Assembly (NCBI RefSeq): GCF_016862315.1
Contig: NZ_BOMS01000139.1
Location: 1 to 64,000, forward strand
DNA: 64,000 bases
Origin: Actinoplanes palleronii
GTDB taxonomy: Bacteria > Actinomycetota > Actinomycetes > Mycobacteriales > Micromonosporaceae
Reading direction: 5' to 3'
The position numbers were made by a program, and so were the translations under genes. Shown one piece after another: positions 56,229-64,000 of this stretch (position 1 is its first letter; every line of letters starts with the position of its first letter). The notes below the pieces were generated by a model that was not told where the DNA came from, searched no databases, and saw only the letters and a list, made by a program, of their open reading frames with translations.

Positions 56229-57332
56229 ATGCCCGTCGTACCCCACCGCCCTTCGTCACCGTCCGTGAGCATCGTGATCCCGGCCGGGACGGCAGCCCTG
56301 CCGGTCCTGCTCGCCGCCCTGCCACCGGTCGCCGAAGTGATCGTGGTGGTCGGGCGGGACGACGACACCACCGCCACCGCGCCGCGCGCCGCCCGGGTGA
56401 TCCGGCAGACCCGTACCGGCGTCGGCAACGCGCTGGCCTGCGGGGTCGCCGCCAGCACCGGCGACATCGTGATCACCCTGGCCGGGGACGGCTCGTGCGA
56501 CCCGGCCGAGATCCCGCGGTACCTGCGCGCGCTGCAGGACGGCGCGGACGTGGCACAGGGCTCCCGGTTCCGGCTCGGCGGGCGCGACCTGTCCGGCGGG
56601 CGGGCGTCCCAGATGAGCGCCCGGGTGCTGCTCTGGTTCATGACCGTGCTGTTCGGCTGCCGGCGCACCGACCCCGGGTTCGGGTTCCGGGCGTTCTGGC
56701 GGGACGTGGCCGGGACGATCGGGCTGCCCCGGGTGGCCGGCGTCGACCCGGCACGCGGGGACGGCGCCGAGATCGAGGCGCTGCTGACCGTACGGGCCGG
56801 GGCGAACGGGCTGTTCGTGACGGAGGTGCCGGCGGTGGCGTACCCGCGTACCGCCCGGGCGGCGCGGGCCGGGCTGGTGCCGGCGGTGGCCGCGCTGGTC
56901 GCCGAGCGGCGCGAGCGTGGCCGGGTGGAGAAACCCGGGCAGGCGGACAGCATCGTGGTGATGACCGGGCAGGCGCTCGGACGGACCGGGACGGACGCGG
57001 CCGGGCTCGCGGCTCGCTGGCCGTCGGCCGATCCACGGACGGCCGCGGCTGATCACGAGCGGCTCGGGTTCGGCGCTGTCCCGCCGCCGGTCCAGGTCTC
57101 GCCGCCGGTCCAGCGGAGCGCGCCTCCCCTGCAGCGGACTTTGAGTGAGGCGACGACGGTGCGCCGCCGGTGGCGGGACAACCAGGGGACGGCGAACGGG
57201 CGTGAGGTGGGCGCCGGGCGGCGACGGCTCCAGGGGCGGCCGAACCTGCGCGTGATCAACGGCGAGGGGGGCGGGGGCGGGGGCCGTACCGGGCAGTTGC
57301 GGGCCGTGCCGCCGGTGGACCCGGACCGGTAG
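56229..57332 (+). CDS. Glycosyltransferase family 2-like protein
   Basis: The 367-residue protein has a GT-A fold N-terminal part (VSIVIPAGTAALPVLLAALP and IVITLAGDGSCDPAEIPRYL, where DG-S-C-D is the likely metal site) like dolichol-phosphate mannose synthase relatives. The C-terminal 110 residues are basic and Pro-rich with a Gly tract and look disordered. There is no membrane segment. ATG at 56229 has GGGGGAG ten bases upstream. A strong hairpin follows the stop. It probably transfers a sugar in envelope or lipid glycan synthesis, but no partners are nearby. Confidence 0.8.
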   Translation: MPVVPHRPSSPSVSIVIPAGTAALPVLLAALPPVAEVIVVVGRDDDTTATAPRAARVIRQTRTGVGNALACGVAASTGDIVITLAGDGSCDPAEIPRYLRALQDGADVAQGSRFRLGGRDLSGGRASQMSARVLLWFMTVLFGCRRTDPGFGFRAFWRDVAGTIGLPRVAGVDPARGDGAEIEALLTVRAGANGLFVTEVPAVAYPRTARAARAGLVPAVAALVAERRERGRVEKPGQADSIVVMTGQALGRTGTDAAGLAARWPSADPRTAAADHERLGFGAVPPPVQVSPPVQRSAPPLQRTLSEATTVRRRWRDNQGTANGREVGAGRRRLQGRPNLRVINGEGGGGGGRTGQLRAVPPVDPDR

Positions 57333-57337
57333 ACGAC

Positions 57338-57370
57338 GATCGCCGCCCGGCCTGAGGCCGGGCGGCGATC
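57338..57370. terminator. Perfect bidirectional hairpin terminator
   Basis: A 15-bp perfect stem (GATCGCCGCCCGGCC and its complement) with a TGA loop lies between the convergent GT2 and fgd genes, 5 bp after the GT2 stop and 16 bp from the fgd stop. It is suited to ending both transcripts. Confidence 0.85.
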
Positions 57371-57386
57371 ACCAGCAGAAACCTGA

Positions 57387-58385
57387 TCAGCTCCGGTCGC
57401 GGAGGCGGGGCAGGATCTCGGCGGAGTAGAGGCGCAGGAAGCGCTCCTGGTCCGGCCCCGGCGCGTGGAACACCAGGTGTTTGAAGCCCATGTCGAGATA
57501 CTCGACGACCTTGGCGGCGTGCTCCTCCGGGTCGGACGAGACGATCCACCGGGTCGCGGTCCGCTCGACCGGGAGCGCGTCGGCCAGCCGCTGCATCTCG
57601 ACCGGGTCCTCGACGCCGGTCTTCTCCTCCGGCGACAACGCGAGCGCGCCCCAGTAGTGCGTGTCGTTGCGCGCCCGGTCCAGGTCGTCGTCGAAGGAGA
57701 CCTTGACCTCGATCATCAGGTCCAGGTCGTCGATCTTGCGACCGGCCTTCTCGGCGCCCTCGGTGACGGCCGGCAGCAGCGTGTCGGTGTAGAGGCCGTG
57801 GCCCTTGCCGCTGGTGGTGATGAAGCCGTCGGCGATCCGGCCGGCCATCCGGGTCGCGGCCGGGCCGGACGCCCCGATGTAGATCGGAACCGGCGTCTCC
57901 GGCTTGTCGTAGATCGTGGCGTTCTCGGTGGAGAAGAACTGCCCCTCGTGCGTCACCCGGTCCTCGGCCCACAGCTTCTGGATCAGCAGCACGGCCTCCT
58001 TGAGCCGGGCGAACCGCTCCTTGCCGTCCGGCCACGCGATGCCCAGCGGCACCTCGTTGAGTGACTCACCGGAGCCGACACCGAGGATCGCCCGGCCCGG
58101 CGCGAGGCAGCCCAGGGTCGCGAAGGCCTGCGCGACCACAGCCGGGTGATAGCGGAACGTCGGCGTCAGCACGCTCGTGCCGACCAGGATCCGCTCGGTC
58201 CGCGCGGCGAGCGCACCGAGCCAGGGCAGCGCGGCCGGGGCATGTCCGCCGTCGTGGCGCCACGGTTGCAGGTGGTCGCTGACGAACACCGAGTCGAAGC
58301 CGAGCTCCTCCGCGAGGATGCCGTACCTGAGCAGTTCAGCCGGCGCGAACTGCTCCGCCGACGCCTTGTACCCGAACCGAATCAT
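57387..58385 (-). CDS. fgd: F420-dependent glucose-6-phosphate dehydrogenase
   Basis: This enzyme reduces F420 with glucose-6-phosphate and so feeds F420H2 to other LLM enzymes. The 332-residue protein matches the mycobacterial enzyme closely in remembered segments: FGYKASAEQFAP, SDHLQPWRHDGGHAP, VLTPTFRYHPAVVAQAFATL, TSGKGHGLYTDTLLPAV and KHLVFHAPGPDQERFL. ATG at 58385 is 10 bp beyond the stop of the sigma-glycosidase gene, so they may be co-transcribed. Two other LLM oxidoreductases in the window could use its product. Confidence 0.92.
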   Translation of the reverse strand: MIRFGYKASAEQFAPAELLRYGILAEELGFDSVFVSDHLQPWRHDGGHAPAALPWLGALAARTERILVGTSVLTPTFRYHPAVVAQAFATLGCLAPGRAILGVGSGESLNEVPLGIAWPDGKERFARLKEAVLLIQKLWAEDRVTHEGQFFSTENATIYDKPETPVPIYIGASGPAATRMAGRIADGFITTSGKGHGLYTDTLLPAVTEGAEKAGRKIDDLDLMIEVKVSFDDDLDRARNDTHYWGALALSPEEKTGVEDPVEMQRLADALPVERTATRWIVSSDPEEHAAKVVEYLDMGFKHLVFHAPGPDQERFLRLYSAEILPRLRDRS

Positions 58386-58395
58386 GAAACTCAGC

Positions 58396-60222
58396 CTAAC
58401 CCGCGGCCCGGTACGCCTTACCCGCCTCGGTCGGGGTTGTCCCATCCCGATAAAGGCCGAAGTCCACGCTGTCGCCCACCGCCGGCAGCCCGAACCACGC
58501 GTACCGCTCGACGAACGACCGTTTCTCCAGCCCCGCCGTGGTGCCCTTGATGAACGTGACCTTCTGCGGGTCGGTCGGGTACTTCGGCGAACCGGAGAAG
58601 TTCATCAGGCCGTACTCGGTGATCCAGATCGGCTTGCCGTACCGCTCGTGCACCGCGTCGACGTAGCCGAGGAACTGGTTGACCGAGGCGGCGCTGAAGT
58701 CCGAGCCGTACCAGTGCAGCGCGATCGCGTCGACCCGCAGCCCCTTGTCCTTCGCACCCTTCATGAACCGGTCGAGCCACCCGCCCGCGGTGTCCCCGCC
58801 GAAAGCGACAGCCGGGCTGATCATGCGCATCCCGGTCGCCTCCAGCTGCGGCCACGCGGCCAGGGCGTCCTCGACACTCATGTCCGCCTGCCCGGGCATG
58901 TCCGGCTCGTTGAAGCCGAGCAGCACGTCACCCTCGGCCTTCGCCTGCTTCAGGGTCGCGCTGGTGACGTTCGCCTTGCCCCAGATCATCGGGACGAACT
59001 CGACGTCGGCCGGGCCGGGGATCTCGTCGTTCTGCGCCGCCCAGTCGTAATACCAGCCGGCGCCCACGTTCGACAGCGCCGCTTTCGCGCCGGTGAACTT
59101 CCAGACGCCGACGCCCTTCTTGGCCGAGACCGCTGCGGCCGGCACGGCAGGCTTCGGGGTCGGTTTTTTCGATTTTGTACGGGTGGGGCTCGGCGACGCG
59201 GACGACGGGGCGATCGACGGCGCCGCGCTGACGGTGGCCGGGGACGGCACCACGAGGGCCTGCGGGATCGCCGGTGTGGCCGGGTCGTTCTGCCCCTGCA
59301 GGACGTAGACGGCCGCGCCCGCGCCACCGACCACGCTCGCCGCCAGCGCGGTGACCAGCACCTTCTGCGCCACGCTGACACCGGCCTTGGCGGCCAGCTT
59401 GCCGAGAACGACCTTGCCGCCACCCACGACGGCCTTCGCTCCCCCGGCGGTGGTCAGCCCGGCGGTCAGCGCCGACGGCGGCACGATCAGGGCCAGACCG
59501 GCCAGCAGGCGTTCCGCCGCGACCAGGTCGTGCCAGGCCGGCGCGCAGTGCCGGCACTCCCGGGTGTGCCGGGCGATCCGTTTGCGCCAGAGCGCGTTCG
59601 GCCGGCGGTCCCACGGCTCGAGCAGCACGACCAGATCCGGGCAGACCGGGGTGTGGTGCAGCGCCCGGACCACCGCCCGGGCCGTCTCGAGCTGACCCTT
59701 CATCCGCTGGATGCGGACCGCGGCGTGCTGCCGGCCGAGACCGGTGCCGTCCACGATCTCGTCCCGGGTCAGCTCGCCGGAGGCCTCCAGCCACCAGAGC
59801 GAGAGCAGCTCCCGGTTCTCCTCGTCCAGCCAGCGGGTCGCCTCGGCGGTCTCCCGGCGCTGGCCGGAGAGCTCCAGCCGGGTGATCGCCAGGTCGGTGA
59901 AGTCGGCGCCCGGGTCGCGCAGGTCCGGATCGAGCAGGGCGTCCGGTGCGACCTGCCGGCTGCGGAACCGGTCCCGCACCTGGCGGACCGTGATCGCCAC
60001 CAGCCAGGAGCGGAACGCCTCCGGCTCGCGCAGCTCACCGAGGTTCCGCAGGACCCGGATCATGGTCTCCTGCACCACGTCGTCGACGTCCGCGTGACCC
60101 TCCAGGGCCCGGCCCACGATGGTGTAGACGAGCGGGAGGTAACCGGCCACGAGCCGGTCGACCGCGGCCGGGTCGCCGGCTCGCGCGGCCAGCACGGTCG
60201 CGGTGTCGGGTTGGTTCGCCAT
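58396..60222 (-). CDS. ECF sigma factor fused to membrane anchor and GH128-type glycosidase
   Basis: The 608-residue protein joins an ECF sigma factor to an extracellular glycosidase. Sigma region 2 (about 25-90) has LVYTIVGRAL and DVDDVVQETMIRVLRN. Region 4 (about 130-190) has LTRDEIVDGTGLGRQHAAVR. A zinc-site-like HTRECRHC (219-226) and a linker precede one membrane segment (about 287-308). After a Pro/Ser/Lys linker, a GH128/Asl1-like TIM barrel (370-608) shows Glu439 in GFNEPD and Glu536 in WITEYG as likely catalytic pair. So the sigma domain is inside and the glucan-binding or cleaving domain outside. No separate anti-sigma gene is seen. ATG at 60222 has GGCAGGAAG upstream. Confidence 0.9.
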   Translation of the reverse strand: MANQPDTATVLAARAGDPAAVDRLVAGYLPLVYTIVGRALEGHADVDDVVQETMIRVLRNLGELREPEAFRSWLVAITVRQVRDRFRSRQVAPDALLDPDLRDPGADFTDLAITRLELSGQRRETAEATRWLDEENRELLSLWWLEASGELTRDEIVDGTGLGRQHAAVRIQRMKGQLETARAVVRALHHTPVCPDLVVLLEPWDRRPNALWRKRIARHTRECRHCAPAWHDLVAAERLLAGLALIVPPSALTAGLTTAGGAKAVVGGGKVVLGKLAAKAGVSVAQKVLVTALAASVVGGAGAAVYVLQGQNDPATPAIPQALVVPSPATVSAAPSIAPSSASPSPTRTKSKKPTPKPAVPAAAVSAKKGVGVWKFTGAKAALSNVGAGWYYDWAAQNDEIPGPADVEFVPMIWGKANVTSATLKQAKAEGDVLLGFNEPDMPGQADMSVEDALAAWPQLEATGMRMISPAVAFGGDTAGGWLDRFMKGAKDKGLRVDAIALHWYGSDFSAASVNQFLGYVDAVHERYGKPIWITEYGLMNFSGSPKYPTDPQKVTFIKGTTAGLEKRSFVERYAWFGLPAVGDSVDFGLYRDGTTPTEAGKAYRAAG

Positions 60223-60351
60223 CTTCCTGCCTTTCGTCCGGCGTGGGGGCGCCGGGAAGGGAGACGGGTGCAGGGGATCATGGATAACACGAATCGGGGA
60301 CGTCATCTCCCTCACGGTTAGCCGGCTGATCGATCGGGAACGTTAATCGCC

Positions 60352-60744
60352 ATGCGCATGTCCGTTCGGCTCAACCTTCCCCGCGAGGTGGACAGTGTCC
60401 CCGCCGTGCGCCGCCTGCTGCGGTGCGCGCTGACGACGCTCCGGGTGGACCGGCAGGCGGGCGCCGATCTGGAGATCGCCCTGACCGAGGCGTGCGCGAA
60501 CGTGGTCCATCACGCGGACGGCGCGGAGGACTACCAGGTCCGGCTGGACGTCGGCGAGGCGCACTGCGCGATCGACGTGGTCGACAACGGCAGCGGCTTC
60601 GACCTGACCGACAAGCCGGCGCCCACCGCGACCAGCGAGCGCGGGCGGGGCCTGTTCCTGATCCGGGCCCTGGCCGAGAACGTGCGGATGCAGTCCAGCC
60701 CGCGCACCGGTTCATTGATCCACTTCGAGAAGTCCTTCGCCTGA
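60352..60744 (+). CDS. RsbW-like ATP-binding anti-sigma/serine kinase
   Basis: The 130-residue protein is a HATPase_c_2 domain of the RsbW/SpoIIAB type. It has N-box EIALTEACANVVHHA, G1 VVDNGSGFD and G2 SERGRGLFLIRALAENV all intact. Such kinases bind sigma factors or phosphorylate STAS anti-anti-sigma proteins. It is divergent from the sigma-glycosidase gene (129 bp between starts) and upstream of a SpoIIE-like phosphatase. I see no STAS gene in the window. ATG at 60352; ATG at 60358 is an alternative. Confidence 0.9.
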   Translation: MRMSVRLNLPREVDSVPAVRRLLRCALTTLRVDRQAGADLEIALTEACANVVHHADGAEDYQVRLDVGEAHCAIDVVDNGSGFDLTDKPAPTATSERGRGLFLIRALAENVRMQSSPRTGSLIHFEKSFA

Positions 60745-60859
60745 CATACCGCACGGCGTTGCCGCCGTGGCGGTCTGCCCGCACGCCTTTTATTTGCCGT
60801 ATAACAAATATCGACTCAGGAGAGACCTTCTCGAGACACGCCCTGGAGAGGAGTACAGG

Positions 60860-62002
60860 TTGTCCGACAGACCGGCGCCCCTAGGCGCTCTGCTGCGCGC
60901 CGCGGCGCCCGACCGTCTGCCGGAGGTGGCCGCGGATCATCTGCGCCGCCACCTCGCGGCCGAGCAGGTGGAGGTGCTGGTCGCCGATCTGACGCTGCGA
61001 AGACTCGTGCCGCTGCTCGGCCCGACCGGCCCGGAGACCGACCCGGGTGCCATGCGCTGTCTGCACAGCCAGCGCTCCGGCACCGAGGTCGGCGTGACCG
61101 GCCGCACCCGGCTGCACCTGCCGCTGTCCTGCTGGGGCGAGCGGCTCGGGGTGCTCCAGGTGGTGCTGCCCGACCGGCCCGGCCCGGACCAGGCCGACCA
61201 ACTGCGGCACCACGCGGACGAACTGGCGGTGGCCCTCCGCGCCGCCGACCGGATGACCGACCGATACCGCCAGGCCCAGCGCCTGCAGCGGCTCACCATG
61301 GCCGCCGAGCTGCAGTGGGACCTGCTGCCCGGCCGGTCCCTCGCCGACGAGCGCTTCCACCTCGCCGGCCAGCTGGAACCGGCCTACGACGTGCACGGCG
61401 ACCACTACGACTGGGCGCTCAGCGGCGACCGGCTGACGCTGACCGTGCTCAACGGCGGCGGGGAGGGCATGGACGCCGCGATGCTCACCACCGTCGCGGT
61501 GAACGCGATGCGCAACGCCCGGCGCTGCGGCGCGGACATCGTCGAGCAGGCCGAGCTGGCCTCCGACGCGCTGCACGCCCGGTACGCCGGCGGCCGGCAC
61601 GCGTCCGCCCTGCTGCTCGAGATCGACCTGGTCGGCGGCTGGGTGGATGCCGTCGACGCCGGCTCCCCGCACTGCCTGATCGGCCGGGGCAACGAGATCA
61701 CCCAGGTCCGGCTGGAGCAGCAGCTGCCGCTCGGCATGTTCGGCGAGGCACGCTACGAGATCGAGCGCTTCCGGCTCGAACCCGGCGACCGGATGCTGGT
61801 GGTGAGTGACGGCGTGCACGCCGCGGCACCTGGCGGTGGCACCACGTTCGGGGAATCCGCCCTGTTCACGGCGTTGCGCGGGACTAGGTTGCAACCGGCC
61901 ACCGAAGCGGTCGGTACGGTTATGCGAGGGCTGCGTGAGTTCCACGCCGGCGCCGAGCCGGAGGACGACGCGGTCACGGTCTGCTTGGATTGGCGGCGCT
62001 GA
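60860..62002 (+). CDS. GAF-like plus SpoIIE/RsbU-type phosphatase
   Basis: The 380-residue protein has an N-terminal GAF-like part (about 1-150) and a C-terminal PP2C/SpoIIE domain. Motifs are VHGDHYDWALSGDRLTL, LNGGGEGMDAAMLTTVAVNA, ISDG-like VVSDGVHAA and DDAVTVCL. The canonical metal Asp of the GDVSGHG motif is Asn here (VLNGGGEG), while the others are present. TTG at 60860 is chosen because AGGAG lies about seven bases upstream. A TATAAC element near 60798 in the 115 bp gap suggests its own promoter. It pairs naturally with the RsbW-like kinase. Confidence 0.85.
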   Translation: MSDRPAPLGALLRAAAPDRLPEVAADHLRRHLAAEQVEVLVADLTLRRLVPLLGPTGPETDPGAMRCLHSQRSGTEVGVTGRTRLHLPLSCWGERLGVLQVVLPDRPGPDQADQLRHHADELAVALRAADRMTDRYRQAQRLQRLTMAAELQWDLLPGRSLADERFHLAGQLEPAYDVHGDHYDWALSGDRLTLTVLNGGGEGMDAAMLTTVAVNAMRNARRCGADIVEQAELASDALHARYAGGRHASALLLEIDLVGGWVDAVDAGSPHCLIGRGNEITQVRLEQQLPLGMFGEARYEIERFRLEPGDRMLVVSDGVHAAAPGGGTTFGESALFTALRGTRLQPATEAVGTVMRGLREFHAGAEPEDDAVTVCLDWRR

Positions 62003-62072
62003 CAGGTTTGCGCCGGCCCGGGCGGGGTACGGAGTAGGTCTTTGACAACGTGACTTCGCGACGGGGAACTCC

Positions 62073-62543
62073 ATGGAGCACGCCACCGATGTCGCCGCGG
62101 CGATCGAGTCGTCGGTGGAAGCGCTGGTCGCTGTGCTGGAACGGGCACGACTGACGCACACTCCGGTGATCCCACCCGCTCAGCTGCGGGTGCTGACGAT
62201 CGTCGCGGAGAACCGGCACACCAACATGAGCCGGCTCGCCGAGGCCCTCGACGTGGTGCCGTCCTCGGCCAGCCGGCTCTGTGACCGCCTCGAGGCCACC
62301 GGCCTGCTGCGCCGGGTCGCCGACCCGCGGGACCGTCGCGAGGTGCGCCTGCTGCTCACCGCCGCGTCCCGCCGGCTCCTCTCCGACCTGCGCGAGCGCC
62401 GGCGGGAGGCACTCGCCGGGGTGCTCGAGCGGATGCCGGCCCCGGCCCGTCAGGACCTGCTCCGGGCGCTGCGCGCGTTCGAGGCGGCCTCCGGCGATCT
62501 CGGCGCCGAAGCCCCGGCCGACGACGACCTGCGGACCGCCTAG
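62073..62543 (+). CDS. MarR-family regulator
   Basis: The 156-residue protein has a winged helix: NMSRLAEALDVVPSSASRLC as the helix-turn-helix, RRVADPRDRREVRLLL as the beta wing, then an Arg-rich dimerisation helix. ATG at 62073. It lies 70 bp after the phosphatase gene and 3 bp before the LLM oxidoreductase gene, so it may be part of the kinase-phosphatase transcript and control the oxidoreductase. Confidence 0.92.
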   Translation: MEHATDVAAAIESSVEALVAVLERARLTHTPVIPPAQLRVLTIVAENRHTNMSRLAEALDVVPSSASRLCDRLEATGLLRRVADPRDRREVRLLLTAASRRLLSDLRERRREALAGVLERMPAPARQDLLRALRAFEAASGDLGAEAPADDDLRTA

Positions 62544-62546
62544 TCT

Positions 62547-63434
62547 GTGACGATGCGCTTCGGCATCGTGATCCTTCCCGACCAGCGCTGGTCCGAGTCG
62601 AGCCGGCGTTGGCGCCTGGCCGAGGAGTACGGCTTCGACCACGCCTGGACCTACGACCACCTCGGCTGGCGTGACCTGGTCTCCGGACCCTGGTTCGACG
62701 CCGTGCCCACCCTGACCGCGGCCGCCATGGTCACCGAGCGGATCCGGCTCGGCACCTACGTCGCCTCGCCCAACTTCCGGCATCCGGTGCACTTCGCCCG
62801 CGAGGCGACCGCGCTCGACGACATCTCCGGCGGCCGGCTGCTGCTCGGCCTGGGCGCCGGTGGGATCGGCTTCGACTCCGCGGTGCTCGGCAACCCGGAG
62901 CTGAGCCCGCGCGAACGGGTCGACCGGTTCACCGAGTTCCTGGACCTGTTCGACACCATCCTGCGCTCGGAGTCCACCACGTGGTCCGGGTCGTACTTCT
63001 CGGCGGTCGACGCGCGCAGCACACCGGGACCCGTCCAGCAGCCCCGGCCGCCGTTCGTGATCGCCGCCAACGGCCCGCGCGCGCTGCGACTGGCCGCCAA
63101 GCACGGCGACGGCTGGGTCACCACCGGACCGCAGGCCGACACCGCCGACGAATGGTGGCAGGCGGTCGCCGAGATCCGGGACCGTTTCGAAAACACCCTG
63201 GCTGCGGCCGGGCGGCCCCCGGAATCGGTGGAACGTTACCTCAATCTGGACTCGTCACCGGTGTTCTCGTTGAGCAGTGTCGACGCGTTCCAGGACGCCA
63301 CCGGCCGGGCCGCAGCGCTCGGATTCACCGATGTGATCACGCATTGGCCACGCCAGTCCAGTTGGTATGCGGGCGAAGAGAAGACACTGGAGGCGGTGGC
63401 CGCGGAGCTGCCGCGCCTGCGCGCGACTATTTGA
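62547..63434 (+). CDS. LLM-class flavin/F420-dependent oxidoreductase
   Basis: The 295-residue protein belongs to the luciferase-like family. It has FGIVILPDQRWSESSRRW, the WTYDHLGWRDL and RIRLGTYVASPNFRHPVHFA strands, GGRLLLGLGAGG and PPFVIAANGPRALRLAAKHG. Start GTG at 62547, or ATG at 62553, a few bases after the MarR stop. It may use F420H2 supplied by fgd or FMN; the sequence does not decide. Confidence 0.88.
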   Translation: MTMRFGIVILPDQRWSESSRRWRLAEEYGFDHAWTYDHLGWRDLVSGPWFDAVPTLTAAAMVTERIRLGTYVASPNFRHPVHFAREATALDDISGGRLLLGLGAGGIGFDSAVLGNPELSPRERVDRFTEFLDLFDTILRSESTTWSGSYFSAVDARSTPGPVQQPRPPFVIAANGPRALRLAAKHGDGWVTTGPQADTADEWWQAVAEIRDRFENTLAAAGRPPESVERYLNLDSSPVFSLSSVDAFQDATGRAAALGFTDVITHWPRQSSWYAGEEKTLEAVAAELPRLRATI

Positions 63435-63477
63435 AACCGTCCAATTCGGACGGGATGCCATTCCGCCGTGGCGGGGG

Positions 63478-63828
63478 TCAGCGGCCGTGTGCCGCCCGAT
63501 AGGCGCTGCTGACCTCCTGCGGAATGCGGCCCCGCTCGGAGATTTTGTGGCCGTTGCTGATGGCCCACTCGCGGACCAGCCGGTTCTCGTCCCGGGAGCC
63601 GGCCGAACGCACCGGTGCGGCACCGCGGGCCGGGATGCGCCCCGCGGCGTTGCGACCCAGCCGCGTGCCCGCGTTGATGTACGGATCCAGAGCCTTGCGC
63701 AGCTTTCCGGCATTCGACTCGGAAAGGTCGATCGTGTAGCTGACTCCGTCGAGGCTGAACTCGACGGTGCGATCCGCCTTCTTGCCGTCCAGATCGTCGA
63801 TCAGGGTGGTGATTACCTGCCGCGCCAT
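63478..63828 (-). CDS. lsr2: Lsr2 nucleoid-associated protein
   Basis: Lsr2 bridges DNA and silences AT-rich, foreign genes in actinobacteria. The 116-residue protein has the dimerisation domain start VITTLIDDLDGKKADRTVEF and DGVSYTIDLSESNAGKLRKAL. A basic linker leads to the C-terminal DNA-binding domain VREWAISNGHKISERGRIPQ, with the RGR minor-groove motif. ATG at 63828. The upstream 63829-64000 region is less GC-rich than most of the window and probably holds its promoter; no gene is seen there. Confidence 0.97.
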   Translation of the reverse strand: MARQVITTLIDDLDGKKADRTVEFSLDGVSYTIDLSESNAGKLRKALDPYINAGTRLGRNAAGRIPARGAAPVRSAGSRDENRLVREWAISNGHKISERGRIPQEVSSAYRAAHGR

Positions 63829-64000
63829 AACGACTCCCGAAAGAATTTAATCGCCCGCGCACAGTCTGGCCCCCGAACCGCTTCCGGCGCAACTCCCCGG
63901 CGCGATCCGGCAATTCTTAGTTCCGGTCGACAGGTCCCTTATCAGAATGTGCTGAGGGTATTCGCACCGAATCCTGAGAAAGCCCGGTTGGCCTCCGGCC

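Noticed and set aside
60745..60859. tRNA gene in the gap before the SpoIIE-like gene
   Set aside because: The gap lacks a cloverleaf and the conserved T-loop sequence. It instead shows an AT-rich promoter-like stretch.

Overview
The window reads as chromosomal DNA of a very high-GC actinomycete, most likely a member of the Micromonosporaceae close to Actinoplanes. Reasons: GC-rich third codon positions throughout; frequent GTG and TTG starts; GTGA/ATGA stop-start overlaps; Lsr2; F420-linked LLM oxidoreductases including an F420-dependent glucose-6-phosphate dehydrogenase; the TreX-TreY-TreZ trehalose route; an N-terminal piece of a class E-like sortase. The genus is inferred from overall character, not from a marker gene. 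I see no rRNA, tRNA, CRISPR array, phage module or transposase.

Layout. 1-12.6 kb is a purine and ureide breakdown region. allB-alc (with a kinase-like phosphotransferase) and uraD-hiuH-uricase-8-oxoguanine deaminase flank malate synthase aceB and a DUF6986 lyase-like gene, so urate carbon can run through allantoin, allantoate and glyoxylate to malate. hrpB follows (12.8-15.3 kb). At 15.4-21.2 kb four minus-strand genes run in series: a membrane-anchored solute-binding protein, a multi-pass membrane protein, a PP2C phosphatase and a GGDEF-EAL protein whose GGDEF domain is split by a Ser/Pro/Ala-rich insert. They look like one signalling operon. 21.3-31.2 kb holds yidD, treX-treY-treZ, and a degenerate debranching-enzyme gene coupled to a GT4 glycosyltransferase. 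31-40 kb is mixed housekeeping: UBP zinc finger and Na+/H+ antiporter, lipoprotein, EcsC, PAC2, esterase, DUF402 and an EamA exporter behind a structured leader. 40-50 kb has an orphan hybrid histidine kinase, trmB, and secreted proteins (TolB-like, gamma-glutamyltranspeptidase, TAP-like peptidase, sugar dehydrogenase). 49.9-53.8 kb has a sodium:solute symporter module, a TetR regulator and a divergent FAD monooxygenase. 54-64 kb has HAD and LLM enzymes, a GT2, fgd, an ECF sigma factor fused through a membrane segment to a GH128-type glycosidase, an RsbW-like kinase, a SpoIIE-like phosphatase, MarR and Lsr2.

The most unusual structural feature is a family of about ten palindromic repeats of roughly 50 bp with a CAGGGGTGTCTC core. 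Most lie between genes. Two lie in frame inside the debranching-enzyme gene, where the conserved catalytic loop should be. Three copies are joined to a second conserved block of about 75 bp to make a composite element of about 146-165 bp that borders gene ends. Two of these composites face each other around the truncated sortase gene. Functions below rest on motif recognition from the translated sequence; no database search was run.
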